Source: CAIWHR01 sp963846855
Lineage (GTDB): Bacteria; Pseudomonadota; Gammaproteobacteria; Burkholderiales; Casimicrobiaceae
NCBI GenBank assembly: GCA_963846855.1
Contig: CAWJXK010000008.1
Coordinates: 1,798,001-1,862,000, forward strand
Length of the DNA: 64,000 nucleotides
Direction of reading: 5' to 3'
In this document: in pieces, positions 27,224 through 34,887 of the stretch
How positions within the stretch are numbered: the first letter of the stretch is position 1
Layout of the letters: each line of letters starts with the position of its first letter
Translations under genes and position numbers: made by a program
Notes under the pieces: model-generated
Databases searched by the model: none
Seen by the model: only the letters and a program-made list of their open reading frames with translations
Told to the model about the DNA's origin: nothing

Positions 27224-29065
27224 TCACGGTGCCGGCAGCGCCTTCGCAAGATTGGCGTTGACGATGACCTTGTCGAGCACGGTCAACATCCCGTTGATAT
27301 TGACATCGAGCAGGAAATTCGTCGCCGAAACCGGTTTTGCGAGCTGCCCGTTGACGACGACAATGTCCAGCACCGTCACCGTGTGGCTCTGGTTCACGTC
27401 GCCTAGCAGCAGTCCTAGCCGCGCCGTCGCGCTGCCGCCCGATCCGCCGTCGGACGACGTCACGTTCGTCAGCGTCACCGTCGCGTATTGTTGGTTGGAA
27501 ACCCCGGTCAGATCGACGACGACGTCGTTACCGCTGAAGGTCGGTGCGGCTGCCGTTCCCACGCCCTCCGTGACGGCGACCGTTGCTCCGGTGATCGGCT
27601 TGTCAAAGGTGAACACCAGCGTGTGTGCGGGTCCGGTGCGCGGCTCGATGGTCGGACTCGTGATGGAGAGGGAAAGGGGCAGGTCGAACGTGCCGGCGCT
27701 CGCGTGCGTCTTGCGCGACACGGCACTCTGGAGCAGGGGAGGCAACCCAGGGCCACCGTTCGCGACGTTGACCGTCACGATCGCCGATTGGGCCGAGTTC
27801 CCCGCCGCGTCGTAGGCCACGGCTTTCAATTGCGCCGCGCCATTCGCAACCGAGGTTGTGTTCCACGAATACTGGTAGGGCGCCGCACTGTCGCTGCCGA
27901 CAAGCCCGCCGTTCACGTAGAAGTCCACGTGGGCTACACCCACGTTGTCGCTGGCGCTGGCGGACACCGTGACGGTCCCCGAGACGTTGCCGCCGGTCGG
28001 CGAGGTGACGTTGACCGTGGGCGGCGTCATGTCCGCGTTGGCGACGTTCACAGTCACAATCGCCGATTGGGTCGAGTTCCCGGCCGCGTCGTAGGCCACG
28101 GCTTTCAATTGCGCAGCGCCGTTCGGAAGAGAGGTGGTGTTCCACGAATACTGGTAGGGCGCCGCGCTGTCGGTGTCGACAAGCCCGCCATTGACGTAGA
28201 AATCCACTCGGGCGACGCCCACGTTGTCGCTGGCGCTCGCTGACACCGTGACGGTTCCCGAGACGTTGCCGCCGGTGGGCGAGCTGATGCTGACGGTGGG
28301 TGGCGTCGTGTCCGGTGGAGTCCCGTTCGCGATTGTCACCGTCACAAGCGCGGACAGGCCTGCATTGCCTGAGGTGTCATAGGCTACCGCGCGCAACGTC
28401 GCGAGGCCGTTGGCGAGCTTGGTCGTGTCCCATGAAAACTGGTACGGCGCCGCGGCGTCGCTCAGGGCGAGCGCGCCGTTGATCCAGAGATCGACACGAG
28501 AGACGCCGATGTTGTCGCTGGCGCTCGCGGACACGGTGACTGTCCCGGAGACGCTGCCGCCGGTCGGCGAGGCGATGCTTACGGTGGGCGGTGTGGCGTC
28601 CGACCCGGCGAACCATATCGTTCCGGGAAAGTTCAGATACTGCCGCAGTGCATAGCCGTCGTTTGCCGCTCCCCCCGTGTATTCGGTGAGGACCATCGCG
28701 ACGTACCAGGTCCCTCCCGGCGGCGGCGTAAATCCGGTGGTCGCAGAGATCCTGCCCGTGGAAGCGCCGGCGGCGAGCGGCGCGATCCCGTAGGCCGCCA
28801 TGCGATAGGCCGACGAAAATGAACCGGAGAATGGAGTCGCGGTAGCCCACAGCTCCGCGCGCAGATTCGCGGAAACCCCGGTCGGACTGAGGTTCTTGAC
28901 GTTGTCGATGACTAAGATCGCGAACGTCTTGTAGTCGGACGAATAGCCGACGCTGCCGACAAATTGGACGTTCGACGCGAACGCGGACGAGGTTGCGCCG
29001 GAGAGGATCAGAATCGCCAAAAGACGCGTGACCGCCCGAGCAACTTTTCCCGACCGCCAATCCAT
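27224..29065 (-). CDS. Secreted protein with three Ig-like repeats and a C-terminal dockerin-like domain
   Basis: The 613-residue product has a signal peptide (cleavage near residue 31 after AFA), an N-terminal beta-rich region of about 120 residues, and then three tandem Ig-like repeats. The repeats lie at about 157-248, 253-343 and 347-437; each opens with PPTV..SPTGG and contains VSASASDN.GV. A further beta domain (about 440-548, beginning AVSRKTHASAGTFDLPL) is followed by two dockerin-type calcium-binding repeats at 553-613 (GDVNQSHTVTVLDIVVVNGQ and LDVNINGMLTVLDKVIVNAN). Dockerins bind cohesins on partner proteins, so this looks like an extracellular adhesin or matrix scaffold component. 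It has no PEP-CTERM signal. The SD sequence is AGGAGA and a sigma-54 promoter lies about 60 bases upstream of the start. No cohesin gene is visible in this window. Confidence 0.85.
   Translation of the reverse strand: MDWRSGKVARAVTRLLAILILSGATSSAFASNVQFVGSVGYSSDYKTFAILVIDNVKNLSPTGVSANLRAELWATATPFSGSFSSAYRMAAYGIAPLAAGASTGRISATTGFTPPPGGTWYVAMVLTEYTGGAANDGYALRQYLNFPGTIWFAGSDATPPTVSIASPTGGSVSGTVTVSASASDNIGVSRVDLWINGALALSDAAAPYQFSWDTTKLANGLATLRAVAYDTSGNAGLSALVTVTIANGTPPDTTPPTVSISSPTGGNVSGTVTVSASASDNVGVARVDFYVNGGLVDTDSAAPYQYSWNTTSLPNGAAQLKAVAYDAAGNSTQSAIVTVNVANADMTPPTVNVTSPTGGNVSGTVTVSASASDNVGVAHVDFYVNGGLVGSDSAAPYQYSWNTTSVANGAAQLKAVAYDAAGNSAQSAIVTVNVANGGPGLPPLLQSAVSRKTHASAGTFDLPLSLSITSPTIEPRTGPAHTLVFTFDKPITGATVAVTEGVGTAAAPTFSGNDVVVDLTGVSNQQYATVTLTNVTSSDGGSGGSATARLGLLLGDVNQSHTVTVLDIVVVNGQLAKPVSATNFLLDVNINGMLTVLDKVIVNANLAKALPAP
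27755..28597 (-). repeat. Tandem Ig-like coding repeats (about 282-bp period)
   Basis: The second and third Ig units (28037-28309 and 27755-28027) are nearly identical at DNA level with a 282-base (94-codon) offset. The first unit (28322-28597) is more diverged. This points to a recent in-frame duplication of the second/third units and a site prone to copy-number change. Confidence 0.85.
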
Positions 29066-29137
29066 TTGCCGTCTCCTGAATGCCCGAAGCTCGCAGCCGC
29101 AAGTACCGGGCGACGGCGGCTATTATGACATCAGCAT

Positions 29138-29153
29138 AGCAACATGTCAGCCA
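29138..29153 (-). promoter_or_regulatory. Predicted sigma-54 promoter of the Ig/dockerin gene
   Basis: On the minus strand TGGCTGACATGTTGCT has GG and GC separated by exactly 10 bases, a TGGC -24 box and a perfect TTGCT -12 box. Initiation would be near 29126, leaving about a 60-base leader before the ATG at 29065. Confidence 0.65.
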
Positions 29154-29191
29154 GCGGCTTGATAGAGCGCAAGGAATCGGTCTGGATGGTC

Positions 29192-29220
29192 AAAAAAAAC
29201 CCCGCCGAAGCGGGGTTTTT
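29192..29220 (-). terminator. Intrinsic terminator after the PEP-CTERM gene (bidirectional)
   Basis: On the minus strand CCCCGC, a TTCG tetraloop and GCGGGG are followed by eight T residues, 24 bases after the PEP-CTERM stop codon. A-runs and T-runs on both sides make it usable in either direction. It separates the PEP-CTERM gene from the Ig/dockerin gene. Confidence 0.9.
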
Positions 29221-29243
29221 GATGAAAATTCAGGGCTTTTCGG

Positions 29244-29873
29244 TCAGGCGCTCTTCCGGCGCATGAAGCCGAGTCCGGCGAGGGCAACCCCGAGCAACAG
29301 TAGCGTGCCGGGCTCCGGTGCCGTGCTCGACCCGGTCGCCGAAAGGCTATAGGTGTACGAGGCAGAGAGGTCGCTCGTGCAGACACCGCCCCCGGTACTC
29401 ACACAGCTGCCGGTCAGCGCCAGGCTGCCGGTGAACGCCGTATCGCTGAAGCCGACTTTGGAAACGATACCGGACAGCCCGGCCACGCTCAGCGTGTCTG
29501 AGCAACTTCCGGAACCGCAAACCAACGGCGTGAAAGTGACGAGCCCGTGACCATTCAGATCGAAGGTGAAGCCCCCGACGGAGATGATGATCGGAAACGG
29601 CCCCGCGAACAGCCAATCGGTCATCGTCGAGTTCGCTACGGCACAGAAGCCCGCGAAAGCCCCCGTGCAGCCGGCCGAATTGCCGACACCGTCATGCTGG
29701 ATGCCTGCTAGCGCGCCGACGACAGTCGCCGATGGCGTACCTGGGAGACTGCCGGGCGCGATGCCGTCCGAAACGCTGATCGATCCGGTAATGAAGCCGG
29801 CCTGAGCGGTACCTGCCGCAAGCCCCACCGCCAGCACTGCTGCCCCGAGCGCCGCTTTACAAGTCTTGAACAT
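29244..29873 (-). CDS. PEP-CTERM sorting-domain protein
   Basis: The 209-residue exported protein has a signal peptide (ALGAAVLAVGLAAGTAQAG) and a glycine/serine-rich body with six cysteines. It ends with a canonical PEP-CTERM signal: APEPGTLLLLGVALAGLGFM followed by RRKSA. Exosortase A recognises this PEP motif, cleaves near it and releases or anchors the protein to the cell surface/EPS. I chose the ATG at 29873 because GAGGAG lies about 7 bases upstream and it gives a normal signal peptide. An upstream in-frame ATG at 29924 would fall before the predicted transcription start of the sigma-54 promoter. It is a monocistronic unit ending at the terminator at 29192-29220. Confidence 0.92.
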   Translation of the reverse strand: MFKTCKAALGAAVLAVGLAAGTAQAGFITGSISVSDGIAPGSLPGTPSATVVGALAGIQHDGVGNSAGCTGAFAGFCAVANSTMTDWLFAGPFPIIISVGGFTFDLNGHGLVTFTPLVCGSGSCSDTLSVAGLSGIVSKVGFSDTAFTGSLALTGSCVSTGGGVCTSDLSASYTYSLSATGSSTAPEPGTLLLLGVALAGLGFMRRKSA

Positions 29874-29919
29874 TGTTGTGCTCCTCAAAGATCGATACAA
29901 ATACTTCCGACGGATATAA

Positions 29920-29935
29920 AGCACTCCGCGTGCCA
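29920..29935 (-). promoter_or_regulatory. Predicted sigma-54 promoter of the PEP-CTERM gene
   Basis: On the minus strand TGGCACGCGGAGTGCT carries the full TGGCACG -24 consensus and GTGCT at -12, with the GG-to-GC spacing exactly 10. The start site would be near 29909, 36 bases upstream of the chosen ATG. RpoN control of PEP-CTERM genes fits the known PrsK/PrsR regulators of such systems, which are not encoded in this window. Confidence 0.75.
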
Positions 29936-30505
29936 GAACTTTATGTCGTCTTAAAACAATACCTTACAGTCTATTCAGATCGAGAGCGCGTTGGAGTGTA
30001 AAAATACTCGACATCGATGGGTAATGTTCTGGGCTACCGAGACCCGACACGCCCAAGGTCACAGGACCGACGAATCGATTTATAAAGGCCGACGGATTGT
30101 TTCACGCGTGGAAGCGTGCCCAGATGGCCGCGGCGGCAGGGTCCGGACGATTTTGCCGCGAAGCGCCCATTCCGACATTCGCTGAGACGCTCGGTTGCTT
30201 GGCGACAGGTGTAAAGCGGTGCGACATCGCATGCGACAGGCGACTCGTGCAAGTTGCAGGAACCCTGGATTCATCGGCCCTGGGCACACCACGCCGACTG
30301 CCGCTCTCCGCGGACGATCGCCGTTTGACGCGTGGCTTTGTCCCCGCTTCCGAAGCATTCGGTATAAGCCCAGGCGTCCAAACCGTACGCGTCCGACCGG
30401 TGGTGGATATTGGTCCGTCGCTGTTACACTTCACGCAGCGGGGGCGGAATTCGACCCGCCCGCCTTATCACCGACGTAACAACTTGCCGGATTCATCCGA
30501 AAGGC
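29936..30505. other. Intergenic region between the PEP-CTERM gene and the thrS leader
   Basis: No gene is supported. The left edge belongs to the sigma-54 promoter region and the right edge should contain the thrS promoter, but I could not find a -35/-10 pair with acceptable spacing. The open frames across it lack ribosome-binding sites and family resemblance. Confidence 0.4.
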
Positions 30506-30511
30506 ATGGTT

Positions 30512-30544
30512 ATGACACCGCTAACGCGCCCGGAGACCCACTAG
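30512..30544 (+). CDS. Putative threonine-rich leader peptide of thrS
   Basis: A 10-codon reading frame (MTPLTRPETH, then TAG) starts 7 bases after an AAAGG ribosome-binding site. Three of its ten codons are threonine (ACA, ACG, ACC). It ends about 33 bases before a strong intrinsic terminator that itself stops just short of thrS. This is the layout of a transcription attenuator in which ribosomes stalling at Thr codons prevent terminator formation. An in-frame ATG at 30506 is possible but too close to the SD. I know of no described case for this exact gene in this group; assignment is inference from layout. Confidence 0.55.
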   Translation: MTPLTRPETH

Positions 30545-30576
30545 CCAGCGCGAGTTCGCACGTCTGCGGTTCACGG

Positions 30577-30605
30577 AAAAGTGCGGCTCGTCCGCACTTT
30601 TTTTT
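30577..30605 (+). terminator. Intrinsic terminator/attenuator upstream of thrS
   Basis: GTGCGG (30581-30586) pairs with CCGCAC (30592-30597), extended by A-T pairs, and is followed by eight T residues. It lies only 17 bases before the thrS ATG. An upstream CGCAC at 30557-30561 is complementary to GTGCG at 30581-30585 and could form a competing antiterminator. Confidence 0.75.
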
Positions 30606-30622
30606 CGCCAATAGGAAATGCC

Positions 30623-32530
30623 ATGCCCGATATCCGATTGCCCGATGGCGCCGTCAAGTCGTTCGCCGCGCCCGTCACGGTCGCCGAGATCGCAGCGTCG
30701 ATCGGCCCCGGGCTCGCCAAGGCCGCGGTGGCGGGGCGCGTCGACGGCAGGCTCGTCGACACGTCGTTCGCAGTGGCCGGTGATGCCGATGTCGCGATCG
30801 TCACCGACAGGGATCCCGAAGGCGTCGAAGTGCTCCGGCACTCGACCGCGCACCTGCTCGCCTACGCCGTCAAGGAGCTCTTCCCCGACGCGCAGGTGAC
30901 GATCGGTCCCGTGATCGAGGATGGCTTCTACTACGATTTTTCGTACAAGCGCCCGTTTACGCCGGACGACCTCGCGGCGATCGAGGCGAAGATGGCCGAG
31001 CTCGCGAAGAAGGACGAGCCCGTGACGCGGCGCACGATGCCGCGCGATGATGCAGTCGCGTTCTTCAAGTCGATCGGCGAGCATTACAAGGCCGAGATCA
31101 TCGCGTCTATTCCGTCCGCCGAGGACATCTCCCTCTACACGGAAGGAAGGTTCACCGACCTCTGCCGCGGTCCGCACGTGCCGTCGACGGGCAAGCTCAA
31201 GGTGTTCAAGCTCACCAAGCTCGCCGGCGCGTACTGGCGCGGCGACTCGAAGAACGAGATGCTGCAGCGGATCTACGGCACCGCATGGGCGAAGAAGGAC
31301 GACCTCGACGCCTATCTGCACCGGATCGAGGAAGCCGAGAAGCGCGACCATCGCCGGATCGGCCGGGCACTCGACCTCTTCCACCTGCAGGACGAGGCGC
31401 CGGGCATGGTGTTCTGGCATCCGAAGGGCTGGTCGCTGTGGCAGCAGGTCGAGCAGTACATGCGCCGCATCTATCAGGACAACGGGTACCAGGAGGTGCG
31501 CGCCCCGCAGATTCTCGACCGCTCGCTGTGGGAGAAATCAGGCCACTGGGAGAACTACAAGAACAACATGTTCACCACGGAGTCGGAAAAGCGCGACTTC
31601 GCGATCAAGCCGATGAATTGCCCCGGCCACGTCCAGATCTTCAATTCGGGAATGAAGAGCTATCGTGACTTGCCGCTGCGCTACGGCGAGTTCGGCCAAT
31701 GCCACCGGAACGAGCCGTCCGGCGCGCTGCACGGCATCATGCGCGTGCGCGCGTTCACGCAGGACGACGGCCACATCTTCTGCACGCCGGTGCAGGTCGA
31801 ACCGGAATGCGTGGTGTTTCACAAGCTTGCATTGGATGTCTACCGGGACTTCGGGTTCGAGGACATCGTGATCAAGCTCGCGCTACGACCGACGCCGCGC
31901 ATCGGCAGCGATGAGCAGTGGGGTGTGGCCGAGGACGCGCTGCGCGGCGCCCTGCGCGCCTGTGGCGCCGAATGGATCGAGCTGCCGGGCGAAGGCGCCT
32001 TCTACGGGCCCAAGATCGAGTACCACCTCAAGGACTCGATCGGCCGCTCGTGGCAAGTCGGCACGATGCAAGTCGATTTCATGATGCCCGGGCGGCTTTC
32101 CGCCGAGTACGTCGACGAGGACAACACCCGCAAGGTGCCGGTCATGCTGCACCGGGCGATCGTCGGATCGATGGAACGATTCATCGGAATCCTCATCGAG
32201 CACTATGCCGGCGCGATGCCGCTGTGGCTCGCCCCCATCCAAGCGGTCGTCCTCACGATCACCGATCGGCAGGTGGACTACGCCCGGCAGGTCGAGGCCC
32301 GCCTGAAGGGGGCCGGGCTCAGGGTCACGGCCGATTTGCGTAATGAGAAAATAACCTATAAAATTCGAGAACATAGCCTGCAAAAACTTCCTTACCAGCT
32401 GATTGTCGGCGACAAGGAAATGCAGGCTGGAACGGTGGCCGTGCGTACCCGCAGCGGCGAGGATCTCGGTGCATTGCCCGTGGATGCCTTGCTCACGCGC
32501 CTTCGCGAGGAGGTCGCGGCGCGTCGATGA
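30623..32530 (+). CDS. thrS: Threonine-tRNA ligase
   Basis: ThrRS charges tRNA-Thr with threonine in the cytosol. The 635-residue protein has the N-terminal TGS domain (about 1-60) and the editing domain with its zinc-site-like HSTAHLLAYAVKELFPDAQ. The class II core follows with motif 2 (CHRNEPSGALHGIMRVRAFT) and motif 3 (KVPVMLHRAIVGSMERFIGI), then the anticodon-binding domain. The catalytic zinc ligands Cys (KPMNCPGHVQIF) and the two His residues are present. The ATG at 30623 has AGGA 6 bases upstream; an upstream in-frame extension runs through the terminator hairpin and is rejected. It heads the thrS-infC-rpmI-rplT-pheST-ihfA cluster, and the upstream leader suggests control by Thr-tRNA supply. 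Confidence 0.97.
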   Translation: MPDIRLPDGAVKSFAAPVTVAEIAASIGPGLAKAAVAGRVDGRLVDTSFAVAGDADVAIVTDRDPEGVEVLRHSTAHLLAYAVKELFPDAQVTIGPVIEDGFYYDFSYKRPFTPDDLAAIEAKMAELAKKDEPVTRRTMPRDDAVAFFKSIGEHYKAEIIASIPSAEDISLYTEGRFTDLCRGPHVPSTGKLKVFKLTKLAGAYWRGDSKNEMLQRIYGTAWAKKDDLDAYLHRIEEAEKRDHRRIGRALDLFHLQDEAPGMVFWHPKGWSLWQQVEQYMRRIYQDNGYQEVRAPQILDRSLWEKSGHWENYKNNMFTTESEKRDFAIKPMNCPGHVQIFNSGMKSYRDLPLRYGEFGQCHRNEPSGALHGIMRVRAFTQDDGHIFCTPVQVEPECVVFHKLALDVYRDFGFEDIVIKLALRPTPRIGSDEQWGVAEDALRGALRACGAEWIELPGEGAFYGPKIEYHLKDSIGRSWQVGTMQVDFMMPGRLSAEYVDEDNTRKVPVMLHRAIVGSMERFIGILIEHYAGAMPLWLAPIQAVVLTITDRQVDYARQVEARLKGAGLRVTADLRNEKITYKIREHSLQKLPYQLIVGDKEMQAGTVAVRTRSGEDLGALPVDALLTRLREEVAARR

Positions 32531-32584
32531 ACTTGGCGCAGCGCGGGGAACACGGTCTTATTTTGTTTATTCGGAGATATAGCG

Positions 32585-33196
32585 ATAGCCCAAGACAAAG
32601 CACCGCGGATCAATCTGGAGATCAATGCTCCGGAAATCCGCCTGGTTGGTGAGGAAGGCGAACAGCTCGGCATCGTTCCGTTGGCGGAAGCCATGGCGAA
32701 GGCCGAAGCCGCGGAACTCGATCTCGTCGAGATCGCCCCGACTGCGAAGCCCCCGGTTTGCCGGATCATGGATTACGGCAAGTTCAAGTACCGGGAAGCG
32801 AAGAAGCAGCACGAGGCGAAGCTCAAGCTGAAGCAGATCCAGGTCAAGGAAGTGAAGTTCCGGCCGGGAACCGACGAAGGCGACTACAAGATCAAGCTGC
32901 GCAACCTCATCCGCTTCCTGGGCGAGGGCGACAAGGCGAAGATCACGTTGCGCTTCCGCGGGCGCGAGATGGCGCACCAGGAATTCGGGATACGCCTGCT
33001 CGAGCGGATTCGCAACGACCTCGAGCCGCACAGCGTGGTCGAATCCTGGCCAAGGCTCGAAGGCCGGCAGATGGTGATGCTGCTGGCCCCGAAGAAGGCG
33101 GTGGTGAAACCCGCCGCGAAGGCACATCACCCGACGAAGCCCGAAGCCGGTAGCAAAGTCTCTCCGCCGGAGAGCACCGCCGTGGGCAGCAAATAA
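32585..33196 (+). CDS. infC: Translation initiation factor IF-3, apparent ATA start
   Basis: IF3 binds the 30S subunit, prevents premature 50S joining and checks the start codon-initiator tRNA pair. The full-length product needs about 32 residues upstream of the first ATG (32681): APRINLEINAPEIRLVGEEG, the conserved IF3 N-terminal domain, is in frame. No ATG, GTG or TTG opens that stretch. The codon at 32585 is ATA, 8 bases after GGAG; a second ATA at 32579 is too close to the SD. Rare starts (usually AUU) let IF3 repress its own synthesis, so an ATA start would keep the same logic. The protein is 203 residues and has a longer, lysine/proline-rich C-terminal tail than Escherichia coli IF3. 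Confidence 0.93.
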   Translation: MAQDKAPRINLEINAPEIRLVGEEGEQLGIVPLAEAMAKAEAAELDLVEIAPTAKPPVCRIMDYGKFKYREAKKQHEAKLKLKQIQVKEVKFRPGTDEGDYKIKLRNLIRFLGEGDKAKITLRFRGREMAHQEFGIRLLERIRNDLEPHSVVESWPRLEGRQMVMLLAPKKAVVKPAAKAHHPTKPEAGSKVSPPESTAVGSK

Positions 33197-33206
33197 GGGA
33201 GCAGTC

Positions 33207-33404
33207 ATGCCCAAGATGAAGACGAAGAGCGGCGCGAAGAAGCGCTTCCGCGTGCGCGGAAGCGGCAGTCTCAAGCGCGCGATGGCGTTCAAGCGCCATA
33301 TCCTCACCAAGCGCACGACCAAGAACAAGCGGCAGCTTCGCGGCATCACCGGCGTCCACAGCACCAATGCGGACTCGGTGAAGGCGATGCTTCCCTACGC
33401 GTAA
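33207..33404 (+). CDS. rpmI: 50S ribosomal protein L35
   Basis: The 65-residue basic protein (PKMKTKSGAKKRFRVRGSGS) matches L35 in full length. It lies 10 bases after infC with GGGAG upstream and is followed after 12 bases by rplT, the normal order. L35 is a late-assembling, small component of the large subunit. Confidence 0.98.
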   Translation: MPKMKTKSGAKKRFRVRGSGSLKRAMAFKRHILTKRTTKNKRQLRGITGVHSTNADSVKAMLPYA

Positions 33405-33416
33405 CGGAGAGCCGCC

Positions 33417-33773
33417 ATGCCAAGAGTCAAACGTGGCGTGACCGCCCGCGCGCGGCACAAGAAAGTCCTGAAGCAGGCGAGTGGCTTCCGCGGCCGCCGC
33501 AACGCCGTCTATCGCATCGCGAAGGAAGCGGTGATGAAAGCGGGCCAGTATGCCTACCGCGACCGGCGCGCGAAGAAGCGCGAGTTCCGGGCGCTGTGGA
33601 TCGCCCGCATCAACGCCGCCGTGCGCGAGCTCGGAATGAGCTACAGCGTGTTCATGAACGGCCTGAAGAAGGCGTCGATCGACATCGACCGCAAGGTGCT
33701 GGCCGACCTCGCCGTTCACGACAAGGCGGCTTTTACCAAGATCGCGGAGCAGGCCAAAGCCTCTCTGGCCTGA
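33417..33773 (+). CDS. rplT: 50S ribosomal protein L20
   Basis: The 118-residue protein (RVKRGVTARARHKKVLKQAS) is a full-length L20, needed for early 23S rRNA assembly. In Escherichia coli L20 also represses translation of rpmI-rplT by binding the upstream mRNA; I did not find an obvious copy of that binding site here. A strong hairpin with a T-run follows 22 bases after the stop. Confidence 0.98.
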   Translation: MPRVKRGVTARARHKKVLKQASGFRGRRNAVYRIAKEAVMKAGQYAYRDRRAKKREFRALWIARINAAVRELGMSYSVFMNGLKKASIDIDRKVLADLAVHDKAAFTKIAEQAKASLA

Positions 33774-33795
33774 CGGCAGGGCCGCACGGACCACG

Positions 33796-33826
33796 GGGGA
33801 GGCGGCAATGCCTCCCCTTTTTCTTT
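33796..33826 (+). terminator. Intrinsic terminator or attenuator between rplT and pheS
   Basis: GGGGAGGC (33796-33803) and GCCTCCCC (33810-33817) form a perfect 8-bp stem with a 6-base loop followed by TTTTTCTTT. It lies inside the otherwise continuous operon, 62 bases before pheS, so it probably lowers read-through from the ribosomal genes into pheST. Confidence 0.85.
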
Positions 33827-33887
33827 AGAACGACAACGCGCCGCGCCAAGCGCGGCAATGCACCCGCGCCACAACCATCGATTCGCC

Positions 33888-34877
33888 ATGTCCGCCGAAC
33901 TCGAACAGATCGTCGCCGCAGCCCTCGCCGAATTCGGCGCCTGCACGGAGCCCGCCGCGCTCGAGAACAGCAAGGCGAGGTTCCTCGGCAAGTCGGGCGC
34001 GCTGACCGAGCTCCTGAAGGCGCTCGGCAAGCTGCCGACGGCCGAGCGCCCCGCCGCCGGCGCGGCGATCAACGCCGCGAAATCGCGGCTCGAGGATGCC
34101 CTGGCCGCGCGACGCGAAGCGCTCGGCGAGGCGAAGCTCGCGCAGCAGCTCGCGGCGGACGCGCTCGACGTGTCGCTGCCCGGCCGGGGTGTGGGCGCCG
34201 GCGGACTGCACCCGATCACGCGGACCATGCAGCGGATCGAGACGCTGTTCCGCTCGCTCGGCTTCGCGGTCGCCGACGGTCCCGAGGTCGAGGACGACTT
34301 CCACAATTTCACGGCGCTCAACATGCCGGAGGACCATCCGTCGCGGTCGATGCACGACACGTTCTACGTCGACGGCGGACGGGTGCTGCGCACGCACACC
34401 TCGCCGGTGCAGATCCGCTACATGGAAACGCACGCGCCGCCGATCAAGATCATCGCGCCCGGGCGCGTCTACCGGGTCGACAGCGATGCGACGCATTCGC
34501 CGATGTTCCACCAGACCGAGGGCCTCTGGATCGCCGAGGACGTGACCTTCGCCGATCTCAAGGGTGTGTTGACCGAATTCCTGCACAGTTTCTTCGAGCG
34601 CAGCGACCTGCGTGTGCGCTTCCGGCCATCGTACTTCCCGTTCACCGAACCGTCGGCCGAGATCGACATGGCATTCGGCAACGGCGGCTGGCTCGAGCTG
34701 GCCGGCGCCGGACAGGTGCACCCCAACGTGCTGCACTCGGTCGGTATCGATCCCGAGCGATGGCAGGGATTCGCCTTCGGCATGGGCCCCGACCGCCTCG
34801 CGATGTTGCGCTACGGCGTCGACGACCTGCGCGCGTTCTACGAGAACGACCTGCGCTTCCTCAGACAATTCGCATAG
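33888..34877 (+). CDS. pheS: Phenylalanine-tRNA ligase alpha subunit
   Basis: PheS provides the catalytic class II core of the (alpha-beta)2 PheRS, which aminoacylates tRNA-Phe. The 329-residue protein has an N-terminal coiled coil (about 1-85). The core follows with FHNFTALNMPEDHPSRSMHD, RTHTSPVQIRYME (motif 2 region) and GFAFGMGPDRLAMLRYGVDD (motif 3). The ATG at 33888 was chosen because homologues begin close to SAELEQIV; an in-frame ATG 30 bases upstream has no better SD. pheT begins 10 bases after its stop. Confidence 0.97.
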   Translation: MSAELEQIVAAALAEFGACTEPAALENSKARFLGKSGALTELLKALGKLPTAERPAAGAAINAAKSRLEDALAARREALGEAKLAQQLAADALDVSLPGRGVGAGGLHPITRTMQRIETLFRSLGFAVADGPEVEDDFHNFTALNMPEDHPSRSMHDTFYVDGGRVLRTHTSPVQIRYMETHAPPIKIIAPGRVYRVDSDATHSPMFHQTEGLWIAEDVTFADLKGVLTEFLHSFFERSDLRVRFRPSYFPFTEPSAEIDMAFGNGGWLELAGAGQVHPNVLHSVGIDPERWQGFAFGMGPDRLAMLRYGVDDLRAFYENDLRFLRQFA

Positions 34878-34887
34878 CGCAATCACG

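Noticed and set aside
27755..28597. CRISPR-like repeat array
   Set aside because: The repeats are long, in frame with the reading frame and encode Ig-like domains; there are no short spacers or cas genes.
33774..33887. PheM-like leader peptide before pheS
   Set aside because: No short frame with Phe codons and a ribosome-binding site exists between rplT and pheS.
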